A stretch of 64,000 bases of DNA from Bacillota bacterium (GCA_003150225.1 QAND01000031.1:1-64000); one strand, 5' to 3'; shown: positions 7,255 to 15,550, numbered from the stretch's first letter. Numbers and translations are program-made. The notes: generated by a model not told the origin, from the letters alone.

Positions 7255-8859
7255 TTATGGTGTCCCGGAGAGATTAACTACCAATAGATCGTTTTCCTCG
7301 ATGACGGTATCCCCTTTGGGAATAATGGCTTGATCCCCGCGGATCACCATGATGACCAGCTCTCCGGATTTCGGGGAAAAATCGTGGACGGTCTTTCCGA
7401 TCCATTTGCTTTCCGGTAAAATGCGATGCTCCTGAAGGGAGATTGCGCTGCCTCCTTGGTATTCATGGGCGCTTAAAACCGCCACATCTCCCTCGTGGAG
7501 GAGGGTACCGCCATGGGGGATCATGGGGATATCCTTTTGAATTACCAGTATCATGAGGGTATCCGGCGGCAAAACAATATCCTGTATGGCATGGCCTGCC
7601 CAAGGATGCCCCTCACGGATGGTGAGCTTCATCAGGTGTAGATCGGTTTCATCGGTGTAATCACTGAAGGTGCGCATAACATCGATATCTTTGTCGCTCA
7701 TGCCCAGCCATCTTGCAAAGGGGGATAGTAGAGAGCCTTGAAAGAGGATGGAAAGCAGAACAATGCAGAAAACAATGTGAAAAAGATCGTTATTCTGAGT
7801 GGTCTCTCCGGCTACTGCCATGATGGCAAATACGATGGATGCGGCGCCCCGAAGACCTGCAAAGGATACCAGAATCGTTTGCCGGAGACGGCACCGGAAG
7901 GGGGAAAGGCAGGCAAAAACCGCAATGGGACGAGCTGCCAGGGTGAGGAACAGCATGACCCCCAAAGCAGGCAATAAAATCTGTGGGATGCGGGAAGGGG
8001 TGGCCAATAGACCCAGCAAAAAGAAGATAAGCATTTGCATTAAGCTGGTAATGCCGTTGAAAAAATGGACCAGGGCCTTTTTGTTTTGAAACCGCGCGTT
8101 TCCTAGAATGATGCCGCAAAGATAGGTGCTTAGATAACCATTGCCCCCCAGCACCGCCGCCAGGGAATAGGAGATTAGCGCTACGCCGATGACGAAAGCC
8201 ATGTCAAATCCAGCTACGGAAAAGGAGGCTCGTTTGAGAATCCACACGGCAATCAGCGCTACCAGAACGCCCACCAGTATGCCGAAAAAGAACTGGGAGA
8301 ATACCATGGCTAGGATGGAACCCGCTGAGGTTTTGCCCTCCATAATGGACAACACGATTACGGTAAGCATGTAGGAGCAGGGATCGTTGCTGCCGCTCTC
8401 CAGCTCCAGCATGGAGTCGGTATGGTATCGGAGGCCCATTTTATTTGAGCGAAGGATGGCAAACACCGATGCGGCGTCGGTGGAGCTGATTACTGCGCCG
8501 ATAAGGAGGCTTTCCAGCAGCTCCATTCCGAGAATAAAATAACAGAATAATCCCGTAAGGGCGGCGGTGAGCGCCACGCCCAGGGTGGATAGTAAAGCGG
8601 ATTTTATGGCGACCGGCCGCGCCTGGCTCCAGTTGGTACCAAAACCGCCGTAGAACATGATGAAAATCAGCGCTACAGAACAGATCTGCTCAGCAAAACG
8701 ATAGTTTTCAAATGGAATTTTCAGAATGCCATCGGTGCCAAAAGCCACACCCAGCAGGATAAACGTAAGCAGCATAGGAATCCCGATTCTCTGAGATAGC
8801 CGGTTTAGCAGGACGCAAAACAGGATTACGATGGAAACAATCAGGATACCAAACGCCAT
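7255..8859 (-). CDS. K+/H+ (CPA1-type) antiporter with two RCK_C domains
   Basis: A 534-residue cation/proton antiporter. About residues 1-380 are a dozen hydrophobic helices of the Na+/H+ exchanger family, including the SSTDAASVFAIL and LESGSNDPC segments that carry the conserved ion-binding acidic residues. The C-terminal 140 residues hold two TrkA-C (RCK_C) units, typical of NhaP2/CvrA-like potassium/proton antiporters gated by a ligand. Start at 8859 behind AGGAGG. Own promoter at 8893-8921. Lies between two magnesium-transport loci. Exact ion is not decidable from sequence. Confidence 0.88.
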   Translation of the reverse strand: MAFGILIVSIVILFCVLLNRLSQRIGIPMLLTFILLGVAFGTDGILKIPFENYRFAEQICSVALIFIMFYGGFGTNWSQARPVAIKSALLSTLGVALTAALTGLFCYFILGMELLESLLIGAVISSTDAASVFAILRSNKMGLRYHTDSMLELESGSNDPCSYMLTVIVLSIMEGKTSAGSILAMVFSQFFFGILVGVLVALIAVWILKRASFSVAGFDMAFVIGVALISYSLAAVLGGNGYLSTYLCGIILGNARFQNKKALVHFFNGITSLMQMLIFFLLGLLATPSRIPQILLPALGVMLFLTLAARPIAVFACLSPFRCRLRQTILVSFAGLRGAASIVFAIMAVAGETTQNNDLFHIVFCIVLLSILFQGSLLSPFARWLGMSDKDIDVMRTFSDYTDETDLHLMKLTIREGHPWAGHAIQDIVLPPDTLMILVIQKDIPMIPHGGTLLHEGDVAVLSAHEYQGGSAISLQEHRILPESKWIGKTVHDFSPKSGELVIMVIRGDQAIIPKGDTVIEENDLLVVNLSGTP

Positions 8860-8892
8860 ATCATTCCTCCTATGGTTATGAATCTATAAAAT

Positions 8893-8921
8893 AGTATACG
8901 GGAAACGCTGATAGAATGCAA
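8893..8921 (-). promoter_or_regulatory. Promoter of antiporter gene
   Basis: Minus strand TTGCAT (8916-8921), 17 nt, TATACT (8893-8898), 34 nt upstream of the start. Confidence 0.7.
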
Positions 8922-8967
8922 AATGATCAACAAGGAATGTGGGGGGAGGCTGACCCTCCAATGGAAA

Positions 8968-9005
8968 TTAAAAAAATTCGCAAACCATTTGGTTTGCGAA
9001 TTTTT
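8968..9005 (-). terminator. Terminator of tRNA-Glu
   Basis: AATTCGCAAACC pairs with GGTTTGCGAATT around a 4-nt loop with T-runs on both sides. The same 12-nt arms recur in the terminator of the four-tRNA cluster at 58988-59026. Confidence 0.85.
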
Positions 9006-9080
9006 TGGTAGCCCGTAGGGGAATCGAACCCCTGTTACCGCCTTGAGAGGGCGATGTCTTAACCGCTTGACCAACGGGCC
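9006..9080 (-). tRNA. tRNA-Glu (CTC)
   Basis: Minus-strand cloverleaf: acceptor GGCCCGT pairs with ACGGGCT, followed by A and encoded CCA. Anticodon loop CTCTCAA gives CTC, reading GAG. GGTTCGATTCC T-arm is canonical. Confidence 0.93.
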
Positions 9081-9096
9081 ACGTGATTGCTTGTAT

Positions 9097-9125
9097 ATTC
9101 TATCCGATAAGCTGAGATTTTTCAA
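9097..9125 (-). promoter_or_regulatory. Promoter of tRNA-Glu
   Basis: Minus strand TTGAAA (9120-9125), 17 nt, TAGAAT (9097-9102). The stretch 9126-9328 upstream of it has no gene I can support. Confidence 0.65.
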
Positions 9126-9328
9126 CCCCTTTTTTCAAGAAAAATGCGGAAGAAAGAAACCGGGTAAAAAACGGCATTGGCCACTGTTATGGACGAATTT
9201 AATGAAAAGAGCCAGCGCATCAGAACCGCTGCGAGAAAGCAGGGAATTGCCATGATTATAAAACCATATAAAATAGAATGAATTTCACTGGAAAAGAGGA
9301 TATTTGCGGATATTTCGGGAAAAAGCGG

Positions 9329-9357
9329 TTGCAACCACGGGGGAAAAGCAATATACT
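9329..9357 (+). promoter_or_regulatory. Promoter of leader ORF and mgtE
   Basis: TTGCAA (9329-9334), 17 nt, TATACT (9352-9357). Transcription should begin near 9364, only about 20 nt before the GTG of the leader ORF. Confidence 0.75.
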
Positions 9358-9384
9358 GTGTTAGGATAAAAAGGAGGTGCAGAC

Positions 9385-9468
9385 GTGGATAGCGACAGTT
9401 ACGGTACCATGGACCATATACCAATAAGAACCGCCAGGGTATCTGGACTGCTGCGCTGCGCCTTTTAG
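9385..9468 (+). CDS. 27-residue leader ORF upstream of mgtE
   Basis: GTG at 9385 follows AAGGAGGT (9371-9378) at 6 nt, as good a ribosome site as any in the window. The frame runs 27 codons to TAG at 9466-9468, ending 47 nt before mgtE. The encoded peptide is polar at first (D-S-D-S-Y), has the segment HIPIRTARVSGLLRC, and ends in Ala-Phe. An internal ATG at codon 9 could also start it. The promoter lies immediately upstream, so this frame is the first thing translated on the mgtE message. After the stop, CCTTG (9485-9489) can pair with CAAGG (9500-9504), which touches the mgtE ribosome site. A regulatory leader peptide is the likely role; I do not recognise the peptide. Confidence 0.65.
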   Translation: MDSDSYGTMDHIPIRTARVSGLLRCAF

Positions 9469-9515
9469 CATAGTGCTCCACCTGCCTTGGCACCATAGTC
9501 AAGGGAGGGATTCCA

Positions 9516-10856
9516 ATGAATGTAGAACTCTTGCGCGAACTTCTAGCGGAAAAGCGCTATTTGGAGTTAAAATCCGCACTTACCCATCTGCCCGAGATTG
9601 ACATCGCTGAGTTTATCGATGAGCTGGAGGAGGAGCGGCACGTTTTGATCGTGTTCCGGCTTCTATCCAAGGAGATTGCGGCCGATGTGTTCTCCAACCT
9701 TTCGGTAGAAAAACAAACCATCATCTGCGATCTGATCCAGGATGAGGAGCTGGAGGAGATTCTCAGCGACCTCTATTTTGACGATATGATTGACCTTCTG
9801 GAGGAGGTTCCGGCCTATCTGGTCAAGCGGATTATGAAACATCGTGGCGAGAAAGAGCGCCGCTTGATCAACCAATTCCTGAATTATAAAGAGAATAGCG
9901 CCGGAAGCTTGATGACCATCGAATTCGTGGATCTACACCGGGACATGACGGTGCAGGAGGCCATGATGCGCATCCGGCGGGACGCAGAGGACAAGGAGAC
10001 CATCTATACCTGCTATGTCATTGATGACGCCCGGCGGCTGGATGGCATTGTGTCCTTAAAGGATATCGTACTGGCCCAGCCAGAGGATATCATCGAGGAC
10101 ATCATGGAGGATGAGTTCGTATTTGTCACCACCGATGAGGACCAGGAGGAGGTAGCAGATCTGTTCCATCGGTATGATTTGCTTGCTCTGCCGGTGGTGG
10201 ACCGGGAAAAGCGCCTAGTGGGCATCATCACCGTCGACGATATTATGGATGTTTTGGAGGAAGAGAGCACCGAGGATATCCTGGTTATGGGCGCTGTTAC
10301 GCCCAGTACCGAGCCCTATATGGAGCAAGGCGTTTGGGCTCTGGCCAAAAAGCGCGCTCCATGGCTGTTGATCCTCATGATCTCCGCTACCCTTTCTGGC
10401 TTGATCATCCGGGCCTTTGAGGCTACGCTGGCCACCTATGTGGTGCTGACGGCCTTTGTGCCCATGCTAATGGATACCGGAGGAAACGCGGGATCTCAGT
10501 CCTCTACCACGGTTATTCGGGCAATCACCCTGGGGGAGATCGAATTCAAAGATATCCTGAAAGTGGTGTTTAAGGAGATGCGTGTCAGCCTTTTGGTGGG
10601 CCTGATGCTGGCGGGAATCAACTTTCTTCGGATCGTGTTCCTGGAGCATTATTCCGTCTCTGTGGCTCTCGTGGTTTGCGGCACCCTGATCTTTACCGTG
10701 ATCTTCGCAAAGACCCTGGGGGGCTTTCTGCCCTTATTGGCTAAGAAGATTGGGTTTGATCCGGCGCTGATGGCCAGCCCCATGATCACTACCATCGTGG
10801 ACGCGGTGTCCCTGGTAATCTACTTCAGTATGGCGACCTGCATCCTGGGCCTATAA
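9516..10856 (+). CDS. mgtE: Magnesium transporter MgtE
   Basis: A 446-residue Mg2+ channel. Order: helical MgtE_N superhelix (about 10-130), two CBS domains (about 135-255) that sense cytosolic Mg2+, a linking helix, and five C-terminal membrane helices (about 275-446) with the conserved PMLMDTGGNAGSQSSTTVIR pore segment. Normal length. Start at ATG 9516 behind AGGGAGGG. Downstream of the leader ORF at 9385 and ended by a strong terminator. I looked for an M-box magnesium riboswitch in the leader and did not find one. Confidence 0.96.
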   Translation: MNVELLRELLAEKRYLELKSALTHLPEIDIAEFIDELEEERHVLIVFRLLSKEIAADVFSNLSVEKQTIICDLIQDEELEEILSDLYFDDMIDLLEEVPAYLVKRIMKHRGEKERRLINQFLNYKENSAGSLMTIEFVDLHRDMTVQEAMMRIRRDAEDKETIYTCYVIDDARRLDGIVSLKDIVLAQPEDIIEDIMEDEFVFVTTDEDQEEVADLFHRYDLLALPVVDREKRLVGIITVDDIMDVLEEESTEDILVMGAVTPSTEPYMEQGVWALAKKRAPWLLILMISATLSGLIIRAFEATLATYVVLTAFVPMLMDTGGNAGSQSSTTVIRAITLGEIEFKDILKVVFKEMRVSLLVGLMLAGINFLRIVFLEHYSVSVALVVCGTLIFTVIFAKTLGGFLPLLAKKIGFDPALMASPMITTIVDAVSLVIYFSMATCILGL

Positions 10857-10888
10857 AAAAAACCGGCGGAAGTTCCGCCGGTTTTTTT
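10855..10888. terminator. Bidirectional terminator
   Basis: AAACCGGCGGAA pairs with TTCCGCCGGTTT, with A- and T-runs, between the convergent mgtE and lipoprotein genes. Confidence 0.9.
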
Positions 10889-10897
10889 ATCGTAATC

Positions 10898-11818
10898 TTA
10901 CATGCCGCTCAGATTGTTTGCCATGGAGAGGATGCTCATAAGTCCCTGCATGAGGGGCATTTTTTCCATGATTTCCTCTTCATCAGTGAGGGGAGTGGCG
11001 TTGGCGGTACCGGCGGGAAGGGAAATGTCTTTCTCGTCGTAATGTACGGTTGCATCCACGGAAAGGTTGATTCCGTCTACCATGGCCAGGTTCTCCTCGT
11101 CGGCGCCTTGAGCTACCATAAAGGCTTTGTAGGCTTCCTTATCCAGCGTAACGCTTGTTCCGGCAAAACGGGAGGTATCGGCCTCTACATAGATGTGGAT
11201 TTTGATCATATCCATCACCTGCTGCACGGCCTCCGCAGCTTCGTTGAGATCCTCTTGATCCAGGCCCTCCATATCGATGCCGCTCAAAGAACCTTCCAGC
11301 ATTTTGTTGCCGTCTAGAACCAGCTGGATCTTATAGACGCTGCGGCCGTCAAGGGTCTCCTTGCCAATGGTTTTGATCTCGGAGCATAGGGAAGGGAACA
11401 TGCTGAGCATCTGGCTGTTGCCCATGGCGCTGAGACTGTTGAGGCTGCTCAAGCTATCCTCCATTTCTCCCTCGATGGAGTACCAGGCGCCGTCGGTGCC
11501 CTCAAAATAGATCTGAGGGCTGGTGGCGCTAACATCCATATAAAGGGTGTCCTTAGCCGAAGAGCCCAGGAGATTGAAATCACAGTCGAGGATCATGGTA
11601 TCTTCGGTGCCCTGTCCCTCCATGAGCATGGCCATGCCCAAGCCAGTGCCGGTGAGATCCTCGATGGAAAGATCCATCTTCATCGTGGTATAGGTAACGG
11701 GATCGGTGTTGGCAGCCGCTTTTTTCAAAAGCTCTTTTCCATCAGGGTTGCCGCCACAGGCGGTGAGGGCCAGGAGCGTTAGGATAGCCGTCAGCCCCGC
11801 AAAAATACGTTTTTTCAT
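10898..11818 (-). CDS. Putative lipoprotein, LppX/DUF6612-like
   Basis: A 306-residue predicted lipoprotein. ATG 11818 is chosen over an upstream in-frame start because GGAGGT lies 8 nt before it and it gives a clean lipoprotein signal: MKKR, a hydrophobic core, and the lipobox LTAC with Cys21. The mature part has repeated beta-strand patterns (YTTMKMDLSIEDL, TLYMDVSATSPQIYFEG, YKIQLVLDG) resembling LolA/LppX-fold lipoproteins of Clostridia. No enzymatic motif. Alone on the minus strand; a TATAAT sits about 50 nt upstream with a weak -35. Function unknown. Confidence 0.75.
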   Translation of the reverse strand: MKKRIFAGLTAILTLLALTACGGNPDGKELLKKAAANTDPVTYTTMKMDLSIEDLTGTGLGMAMLMEGQGTEDTMILDCDFNLLGSSAKDTLYMDVSATSPQIYFEGTDGAWYSIEGEMEDSLSSLNSLSAMGNSQMLSMFPSLCSEIKTIGKETLDGRSVYKIQLVLDGNKMLEGSLSGIDMEGLDQEDLNEAAEAVQQVMDMIKIHIYVEADTSRFAGTSVTLDKEAYKAFMVAQGADEENLAMVDGINLSVDATVHYDEKDISLPAGTANATPLTDEEEIMEKMPLMQGLMSILSMANNLSGM

Positions 11819-11911
11819 TGAAAGAAACCTCCAATCTAATTCGCTGCACATAGCAACATCATTATATCATAAGGGGGGAAAAGTAAAAGCCAACTTTTTT
11901 TAAAAAGGTGG

Positions 11912-11940
11912 TTGACAAAGCTTGGGAAGGGACATATAAT
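11912..11940 (+). promoter_or_regulatory. Promoter of T-box leader
   Basis: Consensus TTGACA (11912-11917), 17 nt, TATAAT (11935-11940), directly upstream of the T-box RNA. Confidence 0.9.
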
Positions 11941-11945
11941 ATCAG

Positions 11946-12213
11946 AAAAATAAAGCACCGCAAAGACTGCGATGGGGAATAAGTACCGTAGAGCGCAACT
12001 TTAGAGAGCCGTTGGGTGGTGAAAAACGGCGTTGCAGCAACGGGAAACTCGCCCCGGAGTTCCTGGCTGAAAGCATGCGAGTAGGTTCAGGCGGAGGCCC
12101 ACCGTTACAGGGGTAAGGCGTGTTGGCGCCTGTAGAGGGGGAGCGCAAGCTCAACCAAGGTGGTACCGCGGATGATTCGATCCGTCCTTGATAAGAGGAC
12201 GGATCTTTTTATT
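11946..12213 (+). promoter_or_regulatory. T-box riboswitch, apparent Leu specifier
   Basis: The T-box sequence AAGGTGGTACCGCG is at 12157-12170. Stem I is recognisable: GGGG (11974-11977) pairs with CCCC (12052-12055), CCGT (11986-11989) pairs with ACGG (12040-12043), and AGAGAG and GGTGGTGAAA occur in its upper part. The specifier loop is GAAACUCG (12044-12051); the triplet CUC (12048-12050), followed by the purine G, reads as Leu. AAC (Asn) is a less likely reading because it would be followed by U. The competing terminator is at 12179-12213. It should raise transcription of the downstream acyl-CoA synthetase when uncharged tRNA accumulates. Confidence 0.9.
12179..12213 (+). terminator. T-box-controlled terminator
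   Basis: GATCCGTCCT pairs with AGGACGGATC around a 7-nt loop, followed by TTTTTATTT. It lies between the T-box antiterminator and the start at 12240. Confidence 0.9.
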
Positions 12214-12239
12214 TATTCTGAGAGTTGGAGGAACGTACA

Positions 12240-13919
12240 ATGCCGGATTTGATCAACGTGACGCTGGGACAGTTGCTGGAAGAACAGGCACGGGTCAACC
12301 CCGATGTGGAGGCGGTGGTCTCGCCTTACCGTAACGTGCGGTATACCTACCGGGAGTTTAACGCCATCTGCGATCAGGTAGCAAAGGGGTTTATGGCTAT
12401 GGGCGTCCAGAAAGGGGATCATGTGGCGATGTGGGCGACCAACTATCCCCAGTGGGTGATCTCCATGTTTGCCGCCGCTAAAATCGGCGCGGCCCTGGTG
12501 ACGGTTAATACCAACTATAAGAAATTTGAGCTGGAATACCTGATGAAGCAGTCGGATTCCATGACCCTTATTATGATCGACGGCTATAAAGACTGCGATT
12601 ATGTGGCCTATATCCAGGAGCTGTGTCCTGAAATCTACCAGTGTGCGCCGGGACAGCTTAAGAGCGAGGCGTTCCCGTATCTTAAGAACGTCATCTATAT
12701 CCATGACGACAACGATGACCGCAAGGAGGGAATGTATAACTGGGAGGATCTCTATACCTTGGGCGATATGGTGTCCGATCGGGCGCTCCAGGCGAGGAAG
12801 GACCAGTGCGATCCTGACGACGTGGTGATGATGCAGTATACCTCGGGCACCACTGGGTTCCCCAAAGGCGTTATGCTGACCCACTATAATATTGTCAACA
12901 ACGGCCGCGCCATTGGGGAATGCATGCGGTTGTCCGAAAAGGATCGTCTGCTGATCCATGTTCCCCTGTTCCACTGCTTTGGTTGTGTGCTAGGGGTCAT
13001 GGCCTGCGTTAACTTCTCTACTTCTATGATTTTCTTGGATTATTTTCATCCCATTCGTTCCATGCAGATCCTACAGGACGAGAACTGCACCGCCGTCCAT
13101 GGGGTTCCCACCATGTTTATCGCCATGCTGGAACATGAGCGGTTCCCAGAGTTTTCCTTTCCCCATCTGCGAACGGGGATTATGGCGGGTTCGCCATGTC
13201 CCATTGAAATCATGAAGCGTGTGGTCAATGAAATGGGCATGAAGGAGATCACCATTTCCTATGGTCAAACGGAATCCTCCCCCGTGATTACCATGACCCG
13301 GGCGGATGATCCGTTGAATCTGCGGGTATCCACGGTGGGCCGCTGTCAGCCTCATATGGAGGTCAAGATCGTGGATATGGAGACCGGTGAAGACGTCCCC
13401 TGCGGCGTTCAGGGAGAGATCGTGACCCGAGGCTATCAGGTGATGAAGGGCTACTATAAGATGCCGGAGGCCACCGCCGCCGCCATTGATAGCGAAGGCT
13501 GGCTGCATACCGGAGACCTGGGTACCATGGATAAAAACGGCTATTTTAAGGTGACGGGACGCCTTAAGGATATGATCATCCGGGGTGGAGAAAACATCTA
13601 TCCCCGGGAGATCGAGGAGTATCTCTACACCCACCCCAGCGTACAGGATGTCCAGGTGATCGGCGTACCCGATCTGCGCTATGGTGAGGAGGTAGCTGCC
13701 TATATCATTCTGAAGGAAGGGGAGTCCGGTAAAGTGACGGGGGAGGATATGATCACCTATGTCAGAGAAGGGCTGTCCCGCTTTAAGACCCCGCGGTATG
13801 TGGTGTTTGTGGATAGTTTCCCCATGACCACCAGCGGAAAGATTCAGAAGTTTAAGATGCGGGAAATGGCCATTGAGGATCTGGGACTCCAGGATGCCGC
13901 CAACGTGGCCACGGCATAA
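12240..13919 (+). CDS. Acyl-CoA synthetase (AMP-forming)
   Basis: A 559-residue member of the ANL superfamily that activates a carboxylic acid with ATP and joins it to CoA. The ATP-binding motif YTSGTTGFPKG is near residues 200-210, the hinge GRLKDMIIRGGENIYP near 440-455, and the catalytic Lys in TTSGKIQKFK near 534. It most resembles medium-chain or FadD-like ligases (ACSF2 type). ATG 12240 is preferred to the in-frame TTG 12225 because GGAGG is 8 nt upstream. A T-box for this enzyme is unexpected: T-boxes usually control amino-acid genes, so a link to leucine-derived branched acids is possible but only inferred. Confidence 0.9.
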   Translation: MPDLINVTLGQLLEEQARVNPDVEAVVSPYRNVRYTYREFNAICDQVAKGFMAMGVQKGDHVAMWATNYPQWVISMFAAAKIGAALVTVNTNYKKFELEYLMKQSDSMTLIMIDGYKDCDYVAYIQELCPEIYQCAPGQLKSEAFPYLKNVIYIHDDNDDRKEGMYNWEDLYTLGDMVSDRALQARKDQCDPDDVVMMQYTSGTTGFPKGVMLTHYNIVNNGRAIGECMRLSEKDRLLIHVPLFHCFGCVLGVMACVNFSTSMIFLDYFHPIRSMQILQDENCTAVHGVPTMFIAMLEHERFPEFSFPHLRTGIMAGSPCPIEIMKRVVNEMGMKEITISYGQTESSPVITMTRADDPLNLRVSTVGRCQPHMEVKIVDMETGEDVPCGVQGEIVTRGYQVMKGYYKMPEATAAAIDSEGWLHTGDLGTMDKNGYFKVTGRLKDMIIRGGENIYPREIEEYLYTHPSVQDVQVIGVPDLRYGEEVAAYIILKEGESGKVTGEDMITYVREGLSRFKTPRYVVFVDSFPMTTSGKIQKFKMREMAIEDLGLQDAANVATA

Positions 13920-13953
13920 GTAAAATAACCGGCGGAGGTGTGGATCCGCCGTT

Positions 13954-14577
13954 TCAATAGAGAAGCGGTTCTTCCCATGTGTGGTAGGAAGAACCGCTTT
14001 TTGCGATAAAGGGCGCCGGCCTAGTAATAGGAAAGAAGTAGCAGTTATAGCAGAATTTCATCCGCTCTTCCTCAAGAATTTTTCCACGTGCCGTTATGAT
14101 TTCTTTGGGGCCGGATACCAGCTTTCCCCCATAATAAAGCGGAATCTTTTTGCTGGGGGTATTCCTGCGGTCTACGGGATAGCACAGCCTTTTGATTCCC
14201 ATGCTTCTTGCGAGATGGAGGATCCCGCCGATGGCCTCTCTGCCAAAATGATTTCCGTGATAGGGGGCCGCAATCCAGATGCCCAATTCTGGAATTGGAT
14301 CCGGGATATGGTCCAGGCTCACGATTCCCATGAACGCTCCATGGAGCGTTCCGGTAACGGCATAAACATAATTGGCACCGCATTCCCGCTGTGCGATAAA
14401 CCGCTGGACTACGGCGGCTGTTTCATTGATCCCGGCAGCGGCTAGCGGTACCATATAGCGGGCGATTTCCGGTGCAAAATGATGGAAAATATCCTGAATA
14501 TGGGCTTGTGAAACGGGGATTAGGTTTAGCCGCTCCGTTTCAACCGAGCGATCCTTCCATGACGCGATACGATGCAT
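13954..14577 (-). CDS. GNAT family N-acetyltransferase
   Basis: A 207-residue acetyltransferase of the RimJ/RimL-like branch: ETERLNLIPVS at the start, GIVSLDH and ELGIWIAAPYHGNHFGREAI (acetyl-CoA-binding loop, slightly altered from Q/RxxGxG/A), and RRNTPSKKI near the end. The frame is open further upstream into gpsA, but ATG 14577 is chosen: AGAGGA lies just before it and the GNAT fold begins there. The last 40 residues extend past the usual end, are rich in aromatic residues and Cys, and are encoded over the hairpin at 13963-14002. Directly downstream of gpsA. Substrate unknown. Confidence 0.75.
   Translation of the reverse strand: MHRIASWKDRSVETERLNLIPVSQAHIQDIFHHFAPEIARYMVPLAAAGINETAAVVQRFIAQRECGANYVYAVTGTLHGAFMGIVSLDHIPDPIPELGIWIAAPYHGNHFGREAIGGILHLARSMGIKRLCYPVDRRNTPSKKIPLYYGGKLVSGPKEIITARGKILEEERMKFCYNCYFFPITRPAPFIAKSGSSYHTWEEPLLY
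13963..14002 (+). terminator. Terminator of acyl-CoA synthetase gene
   Basis: AAGCGGTTCTTCC pairs with GGAAGAACCGCTT, ending in TTTTT on the plus strand. It lies inside the 3' end of the opposing GNAT frame. A weaker hairpin (CGGCGGA/TCCGCCG) precedes it at 13930-13952. Confidence 0.8.
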
Positions 14578-14587
14578 TTTTGATCCT

Positions 14588-15550
14588 CTAGAACTCCTCT
14601 TTGATGCTGCGCATAAAGAGATTAGAGAGCACCGTACCGGCGTCTTCTTTTCGCTGCAGGATCTGATAGACGCCGGTACAGATGGGCAGATCCACTCCGT
14701 ACCGCTGGGCGAGAAGCACCATAGCGGCGGAAGTGGAAACGCCTTCAGCCAGCTCATGGTAAGGCTCCTGCCGGATGAACTTTTCCCCGAATGCCCGATT
14801 GTGGCTGTATGGAGAGAATACGGTGGCAGCATAATCCCCCAGGTGTCCCAGACCATAGGCGGTTATCGGGTTTCCGCCCATTGCACCGATGAGACGGGAG
14901 ATCTCCCGAGTGCCCCGGGAAATGAGAGCGCCTTTCAGAGAGGTCAGATTGGCTCCGTCCAGCATCCCGGCGGCAATGCCGATGACGTTTTTGCTGGCGG
15001 CGCCCACCTCGTTGCCCAAAAGGTCGCTGCCGTAATAAAAACGGATGAGATCGCCGCCAAAAGCGTCCACCAACCGGTATTTCAGGCATCGGTCTTTGGA
15101 ATCGATGACCATACAGTTGGGAATACCCGCTGTAAAATCCTGGACGTGGCCAGGACCCACCCAGACGGCTACCGGAGCTTCTGGGCCCAATACCGCTTCT
15201 ACCACCTGGCTGAGCCGGAGCCCCGTGTCCTCCTCGATTCCCTTCATACAGAGGATCAAGGGAATGGTGTGGGGGAGCTGTGCGGATTTGAGTTCTGCTA
15301 AAAGAGAACGGAGGCCCTGGGCGCCGATGGAGATGACCAATACCTCTCCGTGCTGAACGGCATCGGATAGCTGGGTGGACAAGCGGACGCTGTCGGGCAG
15401 ATGAACCATGCCGTTGGTACGGCTGGATTGGAAAGCAGCCATGGAGCGGCTGGAAGGCCGCCCGTAGAGTGTGATATCGTGGCCGATGTGATCAAGATAC
15501 CAGGCGATAAAGGAGCCCCATCGGCCGCAGCCCAATACAGAAATCCGCAT
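14588..15550 (-). CDS. gpsA: NAD(P)H-dependent glycerol-3-phosphate dehydrogenase
   Basis: A 320-residue enzyme that reduces dihydroxyacetone phosphate to sn-glycerol 3-phosphate for phospholipid synthesis. The nucleotide-binding glycine motif GCGRWG is at 7-12, the CMKGIE lysine at 103, and the catalytic-Lys segment EVGAASKN with Lys187. Length is near the usual 330-340. It is followed 10 nt later by the GNAT gene and so forms a two-gene minus-strand unit. Divergent from lgt. Confidence 0.92.
   Translation of the reverse strand: MRISVLGCGRWGSFIAWYLDHIGHDITLYGRPSSRSMAAFQSSRTNGMVHLPDSVRLSTQLSDAVQHGEVLVISIGAQGLRSLLAELKSAQLPHTIPLILCMKGIEEDTGLRLSQVVEAVLGPEAPVAVWVGPGHVQDFTAGIPNCMVIDSKDRCLKYRLVDAFGGDLIRFYYGSDLLGNEVGAASKNVIGIAAGMLDGANLTSLKGALISRGTREISRLIGAMGGNPITAYGLGHLGDYAATVFSPYSHNRAFGEKFIRQEPYHELAEGVSTSAAMVLLAQRYGVDLPICTGVYQILQRKEDAGTVLSNLFMRSIKEEF

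Noticed and set aside
9122..9502. Minus-strand frame encoding a hydrophobic C-terminal stretch
   Set aside because: No ribosome site, its end overlaps the tRNA-Glu promoter and it covers the mgtE leader in the opposite direction. Kept as non-coding.
9126..9515. M-box (Mg2+) riboswitch upstream of mgtE
   Set aside because: The conserved M-box core (GTTAGGTGAGGCTCC, GCTGCTGCCC and neighbours) is not there; transcription starts near 9364, too close to the leader ORF for a full aptamer.
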